In this document: one piece after another, positions 50,161-58,601 of the stretch
Layout of the letters: each line of letters begins with the position of its first letter
How positions within the stretch are numbered: position 1 is the stretch's first letter
NCBI RefSeq assembly: GCF_034321785.1
Contig: NZ_JAXLPB010000002.1
Coordinates: 310,001 to 374,000, forward strand
Reading direction: 5' to 3'
Length of the DNA: 64,000 nt
DNA from: Fulvimarina uroteuthidis
GTDB taxonomy: Bacteria > Pseudomonadota > Alphaproteobacteria > Rhizobiales > Rhizobiaceae
Made by a program: the position numbers and the translations under genes
The notes under the pieces: model-generated
What the model saw: the letters and a program-made list of their open reading frames with translations, nothing else
The model's database searches: none
What the model was told of the DNA's origin: nothing

Positions 50161-50416
50161 AAACACGCCTTTCGCGCTTGTTGGCTTTTCGAAGGCTGAT
50201 GATGCGAACTTTGCGGTTGCGCAGAGTATACACCAGGACGTGGAGGCGCCCCAAGAGGGGAGCGGTCGCAGAGAGTCGATCCTCTCCGTAATCGCCGCGT
50301 CGATCCGGCTGGATACGCGCAACGTCCCAATAAAACTCCGCAGCAAGCGCAAAATCGATACCGTGCTTGGACATGTTCGAGATGCGTTTGGCCTCATCCC
50401 ATTCAAGCTCCGGCAT
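50126..50416 (-). CDS. brnT: BrnT-family toxin (ribonuclease)
   Basis: 96 residues from ATG 50416, 9 bases after AAAGGG. Matches BrnT: LEWDEAKRISNMSKHGIDFALAAEFYWD, then DRRGDYGEDR and GRLHVLVYTLR, ending RIISLRKANKRERRVYEEA. BrnT is a small RelE-like fold RNase that cuts cellular RNA under stress. The gene order toxin then antitoxin is standard for this pair. It lies on the opposite strand between nrtD and the GAF gene, breaking the run of nitrate genes. Confidence 0.9.
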   Translation of the reverse strand: MPELEWDEAKRISNMSKHGIDFALAAEFYWDVARIQPDRRGDYGEDRLSATAPLLGRLHVLVYTLRNRKVRIISLRKANKRERRVYEEAMADRTDQ

Positions 50417-50437
50417 TCGTTGTCGCCCTTTGCCCAA

Positions 50438-50479
50438 CCGATCACCTTTGGGTGCATTTCAATACCTAAAAGTGATCGG
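50438..50479 (-). promoter_or_regulatory. Inverted repeat upstream of brnT (candidate BrnA operator)
   Basis: CCGATCACCTTT (50438-50449) and AAAAGTGATCGG (50468-50479) pair over 11 of 12 positions around an 18-base AT-rich centre, 22 bases upstream of the brnT start. The layout suits autoregulation by the BrnA-BrnT complex. Confidence 0.6.
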
Positions 50480-50529
50480 CCCGTCCTGCCCGGTTTTCAA
50501 CCGAAGGATCTGGCCGAAAGGACCTTCTC

Positions 50530-51489
50530 ATGAGCCAGGCCATCGCCATGGGCGAGACGACCCCACGCGACGAAGACAGCACCCGCACCTTTGTCGAGGT
50601 CACGGAAATCTGGGTGCCGGAGGGCAATCGGCTCGTCTGGTGGAGCGGCAATTACGGGGCGCTGTCCGAATTTGCCGGCGTCTCCACCAAGAAGGGCTTC
50701 AACAAGGGCGAAGGCCTGCCGGGCAACGCGTGGGCGGAAGAAAAGCCCATCGTTCTGAAAGATTTCGACGGCTCCTATTTCAAGCGGACGGATGCTGCCA
50801 GGGCTGCCGGCCTGACCAGCGCGGTCGCGTTTCCGATCTTTGCCGGAAAGACGCTCAAAGCCGTGGTCGTGGTGCTGTGCGCGGACGATGCGGTGCGCAC
50901 CGGCGCGATCGAGGTCTGGCACGAGGAGAACGGTCTCCTGATGCTGGACGATGGCTATTACGGCGCGGCCAAACATTTCGAATGGGTGTCCCAGCACACC
51001 CATTTTCCGCGCGGGCAGGGCCTGCCGGGCGGCGTGTGGGCCGCCGAAGCGCCCATGCTGATGCGCGATCTCGGCTCCGGCTACCGGTTCATCCGCGCCG
51101 AAAGCGCGGGCAAGGCGGGCCTCACCACCGGTCTTGGCCTGCCGATCGCGACCCCGAACGGCCGAACCTATGTCATGACCCTGCTCTCGGCCCTCGGCAC
51201 GCCCATTGCCCGGCGCTTCGAGCTTTGGAAAGTGCGCTCCGCGCGCACCGGCGGCGGCAAGGAAGCTGTCCTCGCCGACGGCATCTGCGAGCGGGACGGC
51301 CCGCTCTGGGATGACGAGACCGAGACCTGTGTGCCGGCCTGGCAGGGGCCGATCGGCGAGGTCGTCGGTTCCGGCATTCCCATCGTCAAACACGACACAG
51401 CTGCGCCCACGGCGGGATACGCCTCCATGGTCGCGGTTCCGATCTATCGCGCAGACGCGATTCACCACGTCGTCGCCTGGTACTCTTGA
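50530..51489 (+). CDS. GAF-domain protein of the nitrite reductase operon
   Basis: 319 residues; AAAGGA lies seven bases before the ATG. It looks like a double GAF arrangement: VTEIWVPEGNRLVWWSGNYGALSEFAGVSTKKGFNKGEGLPGNAWAEEKPIVLKD in the first part and HFEWVSQHTHFPRGQGLPGGVWAAEAPMLMRDLG in the second share the F..G.GLPG..WA..P pattern of GAF sensors. A C-terminal region holds CVPAWQGPIGEVVGSGIPIVKHD. No output domain is present. It ends 11 bases before nirB, so it is probably co-transcribed; a ligand-sensing or NirB-related accessory role is possible but unproven. Confidence 0.75.
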   Translation: MSQAIAMGETTPRDEDSTRTFVEVTEIWVPEGNRLVWWSGNYGALSEFAGVSTKKGFNKGEGLPGNAWAEEKPIVLKDFDGSYFKRTDAARAAGLTSAVAFPIFAGKTLKAVVVVLCADDAVRTGAIEVWHEENGLLMLDDGYYGAAKHFEWVSQHTHFPRGQGLPGGVWAAEAPMLMRDLGSGYRFIRAESAGKAGLTTGLGLPIATPNGRTYVMTLLSALGTPIARRFELWKVRSARTGGGKEAVLADGICERDGPLWDDETETCVPAWQGPIGEVVGSGIPIVKHDTAAPTAGYASMVAVPIYRADAIHHVVAWYS

Positions 51490-51500
51490 AGGACGAACCC

Positions 51501-53945
51501 ATGCAGAAACTCGTCGTCATCGGCGCCGGCATGGCATCGGGCCGGGTTCTCGAAACCCTGTTCGACGCCGATCCCAACGCCTACGAGGTCACGCTCTTCA
51601 ACGCCGAAGCGCGCGGCAACTACAACCGCATCATGCTCTCGCCGGTCCTGTCGGGCGAAAAGAGCTATGCCGAAATCGTCACCCATGACGATGCCTGGTA
51701 TGCGGACCACAAGGTGACCTGCCGGTTCGGCGAAAAGGTCGTCTCGATCGACCGCAAGGCGAAGGTCGTCACCGGCGAAAACGGCGACGTGCCCTATGAC
51801 AAGCTGATCATCGCCACCGGCTCCGCCCCGTTCATCGTGCCCGTCGAGGGCCGCGATCTTCCGGGCGTCATCACCTATCGCGATCTCGACGACACCCATG
51901 CCATGATCGCGGCGTCGGCAAGGCCCGGCGCCCGTGCGGTGGTCATCGGCGGCGGCCTTCTCGGTCTCGAGGCCGCGGCGGGCCTCAGGCTGCGCGGCAT
52001 GGAGGTGACCGTTCTCCACCTTGCCGGCCATCTGATGGAGCGCCAGCTCGACGAGGCGGCGGGCTATCTCCTGAAGAAGGATCTGGAAAAACGCGGCATC
52101 GTCGTGATGACCAAGGCCTCCACCCGGAAGATCCTCGGCGAGACCGCGGTCGAGGGCGTCGAACTTGCCGACGGCACGGTGCTGACGGCCGATCTCGTCG
52201 TCATGGCGGCCGGCATCCGCCCCGCCGCCGAGATCGCGAAGAACGCAGGGCTTGCCACCGGACGGGCCATCACCGTCAACGCCCAGATGCAGACCTCCGA
52301 CCCCGACATCTTCGCCGTCGGCGAGTGCGTGGAATATAACGGCGCGCTGTTCGGCCTCGTCGCCCCCCTCTACGACCAGGCGAAGGTTCTCGCCCGATCA
52401 CTGATGGGCGAGGTGGAGAGCTTCACCGTCAAGGAACTGTCGACCAAGCTGAAGGTCACCGGTTGCGACCTGTTTTCGGCCGGCGATTTTGCCGAAGGCG
52501 AGACCCGCGAGGACATCGTCCTGCGCGATCCGGGCCAGGGCGTCTACAAGCGTCTCGTCATCGAGAACGACCGGCTGATCGGCGCGGTGATGTACGGCGA
52601 CACGTCGGACAGCAACTGGTTCTTCGATCTCATCCGCGAGGGCGCCTCGATCGCCGCGATGCGCGAGACGCTGATCTTCGGACCGGCCTACCAGGGAGGG
52701 TCCCCGCTGGACCCCATGGCGGCCGTTGCAGCCTTGCCGGATGATGCGGAAATCTGCGGCTGCAACGGCGTCTGTAAATCGAAGATCACCGGCGCGATCA
52801 CCGCAAAGGGCCTCACCTCGCTCGACGAGGTGCGCGCCCACACCAAGGCGTCCTCCTCCTGCGGCACCTGCACCGGGCTCGTCGAACAGCTGATGAGCCT
52901 GACGCTCGGGTCAGCGTTCGATCCGAACGCGGTCAAGCCCATGTGCGGCTGCACCCCCTTGTCGCATGACGACGTGCGCCGGCTGATCAAGGCGAAGGAA
53001 CTGAAGACCATTCCCCAAGTCCAGCAGGAACTTGGCTGGTCCACCCCCAATGGCTGCGCCAAGTGCCGGCCCGCGCTCAACTATTATCTCGTCGCCGACT
53101 GGCCGGACGACTATGCCGACGACTACCAGTCACGCTTCATCAACGAGCGCGTCCACGCCAACATCCAGAAGGACGGGACCTATTCCGTCGTGCCGCGCAT
53201 GTGGGGCGGCATGACGTCGTCCAGGGAGCTTCGCGCCATCGCCGACGTCGTCGACAAGTTCGACATTCCGGCGGTGAAATGCACCGGCGGCCAGCGCATC
53301 GACATGCTGGGCGTGCGCAAGGAGGACCTGCCGGCCGTCTGGGCCGATCTCGGCAAGGCGGGCTTCGTCTCCGGCCAGGCCTATGCCAAGGGCCTTCGCA
53401 CGGTGAAGACCTGCGTCGGCACCGACTGGTGCCGGTTCGGCACGCAGGATTCGACCGGCCTCGGCATCCGCATCGAGAAGTTCATGTGGGGCTCCTGGAC
53501 GCCGGCCAAGCTGAAGCTCGCCGTCTCCGGCTGCCCGCGCAACTGCGCCGAGGCGACGTGCAAGGACATCGGCATCATCTGCGTCGATTCCGGCTTCGAC
53601 ATCCATTTCGCCGGCGCGGCCGGCCTCGACATCAAGGGCACCGAGATCCTCGGCCATGTGGACACCGAGGACGAAGCGCTCGAGCACGTCGTGGCGCTCG
53701 CCCAGATGTACCGCGAGCAGGGCCATTACCTCGAGCGCATCTACAAATGGGCCAGGCGCATCGGCCTCGACGAGATCCGCCGCCAGATCATGGACGATCA
53801 CCCGATGCGCAAGGCCTATTTCGACCGCTTCGTCTTCTCCCAGACATTCGCCCAGGTCGATCCCTGGTCCGAGCGCGTCTCCGGCAAGGACAAGCACGAG
53901 TTCCGGCCGATGGCGAAGCTCGAATTCGCGGACGCGGCCGAATGA
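51501..53945 (+). CDS. nirB: Assimilatory nitrite reductase large subunit
   Basis: 814 residues from ATG 51501, eight bases after GAAGGA. N-terminal FAD/NAD(P) oxidoreductase (KLVVIGAGMASGRVLE, NYNRIMLSPVL, VVIGGGLLGLEAA, DIFAVGECVEYNG), a BFD-type [2Fe-2S] domain (ICGCNGVCKSKI, SSCGTCTGLV), a second Cys-rich segment (PMCGCTPLS, GCAKCRP), then the ferredoxin-like and sirohaem/[4Fe-4S] domains with TCVGTDWCRFG and SGCPRNCAEATCKD. It reduces nitrite to ammonium with NADH in the cytoplasm, together with NirD. Sirohaem synthesis genes are not in the window. Confidence 0.95.
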   Translation: MQKLVVIGAGMASGRVLETLFDADPNAYEVTLFNAEARGNYNRIMLSPVLSGEKSYAEIVTHDDAWYADHKVTCRFGEKVVSIDRKAKVVTGENGDVPYDKLIIATGSAPFIVPVEGRDLPGVITYRDLDDTHAMIAASARPGARAVVIGGGLLGLEAAAGLRLRGMEVTVLHLAGHLMERQLDEAAGYLLKKDLEKRGIVVMTKASTRKILGETAVEGVELADGTVLTADLVVMAAGIRPAAEIAKNAGLATGRAITVNAQMQTSDPDIFAVGECVEYNGALFGLVAPLYDQAKVLARSLMGEVESFTVKELSTKLKVTGCDLFSAGDFAEGETREDIVLRDPGQGVYKRLVIENDRLIGAVMYGDTSDSNWFFDLIREGASIAAMRETLIFGPAYQGGSPLDPMAAVAALPDDAEICGCNGVCKSKITGAITAKGLTSLDEVRAHTKASSSCGTCTGLVEQLMSLTLGSAFDPNAVKPMCGCTPLSHDDVRRLIKAKELKTIPQVQQELGWSTPNGCAKCRPALNYYLVADWPDDYADDYQSRFINERVHANIQKDGTYSVVPRMWGGMTSSRELRAIADVVDKFDIPAVKCTGGQRIDMLGVRKEDLPAVWADLGKAGFVSGQAYAKGLRTVKTCVGTDWCRFGTQDSTGLGIRIEKFMWGSWTPAKLKLAVSGCPRNCAEATCKDIGIICVDSGFDIHFAGAAGLDIKGTEILGHVDTEDEALEHVVALAQMYREQGHYLERIYKWARRIGLDEIRRQIMDDHPMRKAYFDRFVFSQTFAQVDPWSERVSGKDKHEFRPMAKLEFADAAE

Positions 53946-53968
53946 TCCCGGACAAGGAGCCCCACTGA

Positions 53969-54337
53969 ATGACCTTCATCGACAAACACTGGATCGGCGT
54001 CGGACGGATCGCGGATATCCCCCCGCTCGGCGCGCGCCGGATCGAGGCCGGGTTCGCGACCATCGGCCTCTTCCGCACCGCACGGGACGAGATCTTCGCC
54101 ATCGAGGACAGGTGCCCGCACAAGGGCGGGCCGCTGACGCAGGGCATCGTCCATGACGGCTGCGTGACCTGCCCGCTCCACAACATGGTGATCGGGCTCG
54201 AATCCGGCGAGGCGCAAGGGGCCGACGAGGGGCGCGTGACGACTTTCCGCGTGAGGATGGTCGACGGCGAGATCCAGCTCAGCGGCGAGGATCTGGCCAG
54301 GGCGGCGAACCGGGCCTGCGCGGCCGAGGCCGCCTGA
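53969..54337 (+). CDS. nirD: Nitrite reductase small subunit (Rieske-type)
   Basis: 122 residues. Rieske motifs CPHKGGPL (~50) and CPLHNMVI (~69) supply the two Cys and two His of a [2Fe-2S] centre, and the sequence IDKHWIGVGRIADIPPLGARRIE starts like NirD. Not every NirD keeps the cluster ligands, but this one does. It starts 23 bases after nirB and works with it. Confidence 0.93.
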   Translation: MTFIDKHWIGVGRIADIPPLGARRIEAGFATIGLFRTARDEIFAIEDRCPHKGGPLTQGIVHDGCVTCPLHNMVIGLESGEAQGADEGRVTTFRVRMVDGEIQLSGEDLARAANRACAAEAA

Positions 54338-54418
54338 CCCTTCCAAGATGATCGGCGCGGCCGGCCGCGTCCGACCCCGGCACGCCGGCACACCCTTCCA
54401 TCACACCGGAGCTGCGAC

Positions 54419-57103
54419 GTGAAGCACACGGACGAGACGGCGAGAACCGTCAAGACCACATGCGCCTATTGCGGCGTCGGCTGCGGGATTGTCGCGACCC
54501 CGCAAGCGGACGGATCGGTGGCGATCGCCGGGGACCCCGATCATCCGGCCAATTTCGGGCGGCTCTGCTCCAAGGGCTCGGCACTCGGCGAGACGCTGGG
54601 GCTGGAGGAACGGGTGCTTCTGCCCGTGGTGGAGGGCCGGCAGGCCGGTTGGGACGAGGCCCTCGACAGGGTCGCCCGGACCTTCACCCGCACGATCGAG
54701 GCGCATGGGCCGGACTCGGTGGCGTTCTATCTGTCCGGCCAGCTTCTGACGGAGGATTACTACGTCGCCAACAAGCTGATGAAGGGGTTCATCGGCTCGG
54801 GCAATATTGACACCAATTCGCGGCTGTGCATGGCCTCCTCCGTCGCCGGCCACAAGCGCGCCTTCGGCGCCGACACCGTTCCCGGCACCTATGCCGATCT
54901 GGAGAACGCCGATCTCCTCGTCCTGACGGGTTCCAATCTCGCCTGGTGCCATCCGGTGATCTTCCAGCGGATCGCGGCCGCGAAGGCCGTGCGGCCGCAC
55001 ATGCGGATCGTCGTGATCGATCCGCGTCGCACCGCGACCTGCGAACTTGCCGACATCCATCTGGCGCTCGCCCCCGACAGCGACGTGGCGCTGTTTTGCG
55101 GGCTTCTCCACGCCCTCTCCGAAAGCGGCGCGATCGATGACGCCTATGTCGCGCGGCACACCGAAGGCTTTTCCGCAGCCCTGCGGGTTGCCCGCACGAT
55201 AAAGGTGCGGGACGTGGCGGCCAGGACGGGACTTGCGGACGCAGACATCCGTTCGTTCTACGACCTGTTCGCGTGGACCGAAAAGACCGTCACGGTCTAC
55301 AGCCAGGGCGTCAACCAGTCGGCCAGCGGCACCGACAAGGTCAACGCCATCATCAACTGCCATCTGGCGACGGGCCGTATCGGCAAGCCGGGCACGGGTC
55401 CGTTCTCGGTCACCGGCCAGCCCAACGCCATGGGCGGGCGCGAGGTCGGCGGCATGGCGAACATGCTGGCCGCCCACATGGCCATCGAGAACCCGGCGCA
55501 CCGCGAGACCGTGGCAACGTTCTGGAACGCGCCGAACCTCGCGGAAAGACCCGGCCTCAAGGCGGTGGAGCTCTTCGAGGCCGTGCGGGCGGGGACGATC
55601 AAGGCGCTGTGGATCGGCGGCACCAATCCGGTCGTCTCGATGCCCGATGCCGACCGGGTGGCGGCGGCGCTTCGCGCCTGCCCCTTCGTCGTCGTCTCCG
55701 ACGTTCTGAGGCACACGGACACGACGGCGTTCGCACACGTGCTGCTTCCCGCCGCCGCCTGGGGCGAGAAGAACGGCACGGTCACCAATTCCGAGCGCCG
55801 CATCTCCCGGCAGCGGCCGTTCCTCCCCCTGCCGGGCGAAGCGAGGCCGGACTGGGCGATCTTCGCCGACGTCGCGCGGCGCATGGGATTTTCCGGCTTC
55901 GGCTACAAAAGCGCCGCCGAGGTTTTCGACGAGCATGCAAGGCTCTCGGCGCGTGGGAACGAGGGCGCGCGCGACTTCGATATCGGCGGCCTGGCAGGGC
56001 TCGACGAGGCCGGGTACGATGGCCTCGAACCCGTCCAGTGGCCGGTTCGCGAGGGTGCCGGAACGCCCGGCACGGACGACAAGCGGTTCTTTGCCGATGG
56101 CCGGTTCTACCATGCGGACGGGCGCGCGCGCTTCGTCGCGGTCGAGCCGCCGCAGGACGGGACATGCGCGCCCTTCATCTTGAACACGGGCCGCGTTCGC
56201 GACCATTGGCACACCATGACCCGCACCGGGCTTTCGGCGCGTCTTTCGGCCCACATCGCCGAGCCCTTCGCCGAGCTTCACCCCGAAGACGCCCGGCGGC
56301 TCGCCATTTCGGCGGCCGATCTCGTCGAGGTCTCCTCGCCGCACGGCACGGCGGTCGTCCGCGCCCTGGTCACCGACAGGCAGCGCCCGGGCTCGGTCTT
56401 CGTGCCGATGCACTGGACGAAGCGCTACGCGCCGTCCGCACGCATCGGCGCCGTCGCCCATCCGATCTCCGATCCCCATTCCGGCCAGCCGGCGCTGAAG
56501 TCGACCGGCGCGACGGTGAGGCGCTTCGAGGCGGCATGGTACGGCTTTGCCATCCTGAAGACGCGTCCCGATCTCGAGCGGATCGGCGCAGGGCTCGCCT
56601 ATGTGGCCGCCGCGCGAAGCGGGGATGGCTGGCGACTGGAGCTTGCCGGCACGGCGGCGCTGAAGGATGCGAGGGCCTTGGCGCTGGAGCTTTGCGCGCA
56701 GCCGAGCGCCGAGACCGTGGCCTACCGCGACGCGCGCACGGGGGCCGAGCGCTTCGCGGCGTTCTTCGAGGGGCAGCTTCTGGGCGCCGTCTACCTGTCG
56801 CCCGAGCCCGTCGCCCTGCAGCGCAACTGGGTGGTCGCCCAGCTCGCCCTCGAACGATTCGGGCCGCAGGAGCGGGTCCAGCTCCTGGCCGGGCGCGGGC
56901 GCGCCGACCGGCCCGACCCCGGCGCGATCGTCTGTTCGTGCTTTTCGGTCGGCATCAACCAGATCACGGCCCTCGTCGCCTCCGGACAGGCGGCCAGCGT
57001 CGAGGCGGTCGGCGCGGCGCTGAATGCGGGCACCAATTGCGGCTCGTGCCGCAGCGAGATCAGCACGATCATCGGCCGTGCCGCCATCAAGGTTCCCGCG
57101 TGA
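54419..57103 (+). CDS. nasA: Assimilatory nitrate reductase catalytic subunit
   Basis: 894 residues from GTG 54419, seven bases after GGAG. The N-terminal [4Fe-4S] ligands are TTCAYCGVGCG and, ~30 residues on, GRLCSKGSALGE. The Mo-bis-MGD reductase core follows (NSRLCMASSVAGHKRAFGAD, VIDPRRTATCELADIHL, QGVNQSASGTDKVNAIIN, TGQPNAMGGREVGG, WGEKNGTVTNSERRISRQRP). A C-terminal BFD-like [2Fe-2S] domain (IVCSCFSVGINQI, TNCGSCRSE) is the electron entry seen in NasA of Klebsiella type. Cytoplasmic nitrate to nitrite. Its electron donor is not obvious in the window. Confidence 0.95.
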   Translation: MKHTDETARTVKTTCAYCGVGCGIVATPQADGSVAIAGDPDHPANFGRLCSKGSALGETLGLEERVLLPVVEGRQAGWDEALDRVARTFTRTIEAHGPDSVAFYLSGQLLTEDYYVANKLMKGFIGSGNIDTNSRLCMASSVAGHKRAFGADTVPGTYADLENADLLVLTGSNLAWCHPVIFQRIAAAKAVRPHMRIVVIDPRRTATCELADIHLALAPDSDVALFCGLLHALSESGAIDDAYVARHTEGFSAALRVARTIKVRDVAARTGLADADIRSFYDLFAWTEKTVTVYSQGVNQSASGTDKVNAIINCHLATGRIGKPGTGPFSVTGQPNAMGGREVGGMANMLAAHMAIENPAHRETVATFWNAPNLAERPGLKAVELFEAVRAGTIKALWIGGTNPVVSMPDADRVAAALRACPFVVVSDVLRHTDTTAFAHVLLPAAAWGEKNGTVTNSERRISRQRPFLPLPGEARPDWAIFADVARRMGFSGFGYKSAAEVFDEHARLSARGNEGARDFDIGGLAGLDEAGYDGLEPVQWPVREGAGTPGTDDKRFFADGRFYHADGRARFVAVEPPQDGTCAPFILNTGRVRDHWHTMTRTGLSARLSAHIAEPFAELHPEDARRLAISAADLVEVSSPHGTAVVRALVTDRQRPGSVFVPMHWTKRYAPSARIGAVAHPISDPHSGQPALKSTGATVRRFEAAWYGFAILKTRPDLERIGAGLAYVAAARSGDGWRLELAGTAALKDARALALELCAQPSAETVAYRDARTGAERFAAFFEGQLLGAVYLSPEPVALQRNWVVAQLALERFGPQERVQLLAGRGRADRPDPGAIVCSCFSVGINQITALVASGQAASVEAVGAALNAGTNCGSCRSEISTIIGRAAIKVPA

Positions 57104-57116
57104 GAGGGACCCGCCC

Positions 57117-57257
57117 ATGCGCGCGCCGACGTCTCGCCCGCGGCTGCGGGGGGAACCTGCGGCGCCTCGGGTCCTCGCCGACCTGAACCGCCGGAGCGGC
57201 TTTATGGGCGATCGTTCCCGTCGGCAATGGCTCTTTCGTGAACGGGACGATGGGTAG
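57117..57257 (+). CDS. Possible 46-residue Arg-rich protein
   Basis: ATG 57117 has AGAGGGA about seven bases before it and starts 13 bases after the nasA stop. The 46 codons read MRAPTSRPRLRGEPAAPRVL, then DLNRRSGFMGDRSRRQWLFR. The composition is the one random high-GC frames give, so it may be spurious; its place and ribosome site are the only support. Confidence 0.25.
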   Translation: MRAPTSRPRLRGEPAAPRVLADLNRRSGFMGDRSRRQWLFRERDDG

Positions 57258-57366
57258 CAGTGGCGAGCCCTATGCAGTAGAAGCGGGCTTCGTTATGGAT
57301 CACGCATGATGCTTATCGCGCGTATCCTGCCGTTCGATCGATCGCCGTCACGAAAGAGCCGCTGCC

Positions 57367-57984
57367 CTGATCGCCGACCAGACCTACATCGCCTGTCCCA
57401 CATGCGATGTCATCTACCGTCTTTCCCCCGGACTGGAAACACGCCGCTCCCGATGCACCCGCTGCGGCTTCCACCTGTCGCTCGGATGGTCGGACGCGAC
57501 CGCGCGGGTCGTCGCGCTCGCCGTCACCTCCGTCATCCTGACATGGGTCGTGCTGTTCGGGCCCTTCCTCAGCCTGGCGGCCGGAACCTTCGAGTCGCAA
57601 GCCTCGGTGATCGACGTCGTCCTCGGGTTCGGCACCGGCATCATGGCGCCGCTGGCGTTCGCGGTGTTCATGTTCATCGCGGTCCTGCCGCTGACGCGGG
57701 CGCTGCTGCTCATCTACGCGCTCGGGCCCCTGCTCTTCGAACGCGCCGCGCGACCCGGTGCGCAAACCGCCCTTCGCTGGGCCTTCCGGCTGAAGCCCTG
57801 GGCGATGAGCGAAATCTTCATGGTCGGCGTCGCCGTCGCTCTGGTGAAGCTCGCAGGCATGGCGCGCATCGAAATGGGGCCGGCCTTCTGGGCCTTTTCC
57901 GCCCTCGTCATCGTCAACGCGCTTCAGAACAGCTTCATGTGCAGGAACACCTTATGGACGGCGATCTCAACCAGGGCGCGCTGA
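57367..57984 (+). CDS. pqiA: PqiA-family protein 1, non-canonical start
   Basis: About 205 residues. The frame holds a zinc-ribbon start, LIADQTYIACPTCDVIYR and CTRCGFHLSLG, then four membrane spans of the PqiA type ending LQNSFMCRNTLWTAISTRAR. Between the upstream stop (57307-57309) and the ribbon there is no ATG, GTG or TTG; the first is GTG 57550, which would cut away the whole zinc ribbon and part of the first span. CTG 57367, eight bases after GAAAGAG, is the best candidate; ATC 57370 or a frameshift near 57309-57360 are alternatives. Role: inner-membrane part of the Pqi lipid transport bridge. Overlaps the next gene by 31 bases. Confidence 0.7.
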   Translation: MIADQTYIACPTCDVIYRLSPGLETRRSRCTRCGFHLSLGWSDATARVVALAVTSVILTWVVLFGPFLSLAAGTFESQASVIDVVLGFGTGIMAPLAFAVFMFIAVLPLTRALLLIYALGPLLFERAARPGAQTALRWAFRLKPWAMSEIFMVGVAVALVKLAGMARIEMGPAFWAFSALVIVNALQNSFMCRNTLWTAISTRAR

Positions 57985-58601
57985 CGACGGCGCAGGAGGC
58001 CGGCCTCGTCGCGTGCCGAAGCTGCGGTCTCGTCTGCGCCCCGAACGCTGCACGCTGCACGCGCTGCGGCGAACGGATCGAAAGCCGCGACACGCACAGC
58101 CTGCAGCGGGTCTGGGCCTACATGATCGCGGGGCTGATCGCCTACGTGCCGGCCAATCTCTATCCGATGCTGCGCACAACGCAGCTCTTCCAGACCACGG
58201 ACAGCACGATCGTCGGCGGCGTCGTGGATCTCATGCATCATGGCGCCTACGCCATCGCGGCGATCGTCTTCATCGCCAGCGTGATCATTCCGGTCGGCAA
58301 GTTCCTGATCATCGGCTACCTCGCATGGCTCCTGTCGCGCCCCCATGCGCGCAGCCCGCACCGCCTGCATTTCCTGCACGAAGCGGTGGAATTCATCGGC
58401 CGGTGGTCGATGATCGACGTGTTCGTCGTTGCGATCCTGGCCGCCCTCGTCCAGTTCGACATGCTGGCGACCATCAATCCCGGCCTTGCGGCCGTCTGTT
58501 TCGCGCTGTCCGTGGTGTTCACCATGCTGTCGGCGCAAGCGTTCGATTCCCGCCTGATCTGGGATCGCGCAATTCCGAAAGGACACCATGAACGACATTG
58601 A
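57954..58601 (+). CDS. pqiA: PqiA-family protein 2
   Basis: 215 residues from ATG 57954, inside the end of the first pqiA gene. Zinc ribbon VACRSCGLVCAPNAARCTRCGERIESR, then four membrane spans (MIAGLIAYVPANLYPML, AAIVFIASVIIPVGKFLIIGYLAWLL, FVVAILAALVQFDM, AAVCFALSVVFTMLSAQAFDSRLIWD). In E. coli PqiA is one protein with both halves; here the two halves are separate genes read from overlapping frames. Its stop overlaps the pqiB start by 14 bases. Confidence 0.88.
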   Translation: MDGDLNQGALTTAQEAGLVACRSCGLVCAPNAARCTRCGERIESRDTHSLQRVWAYMIAGLIAYVPANLYPMLRTTQLFQTTDSTIVGGVVDLMHHGAYAIAAIVFIASVIIPVGKFLIIGYLAWLLSRPHARSPHRLHFLHEAVEFIGRWSMIDVFVVAILAALVQFDMLATINPGLAAVCFALSVVFTMLSAQAFDSRLIWDRAIPKGHHERH

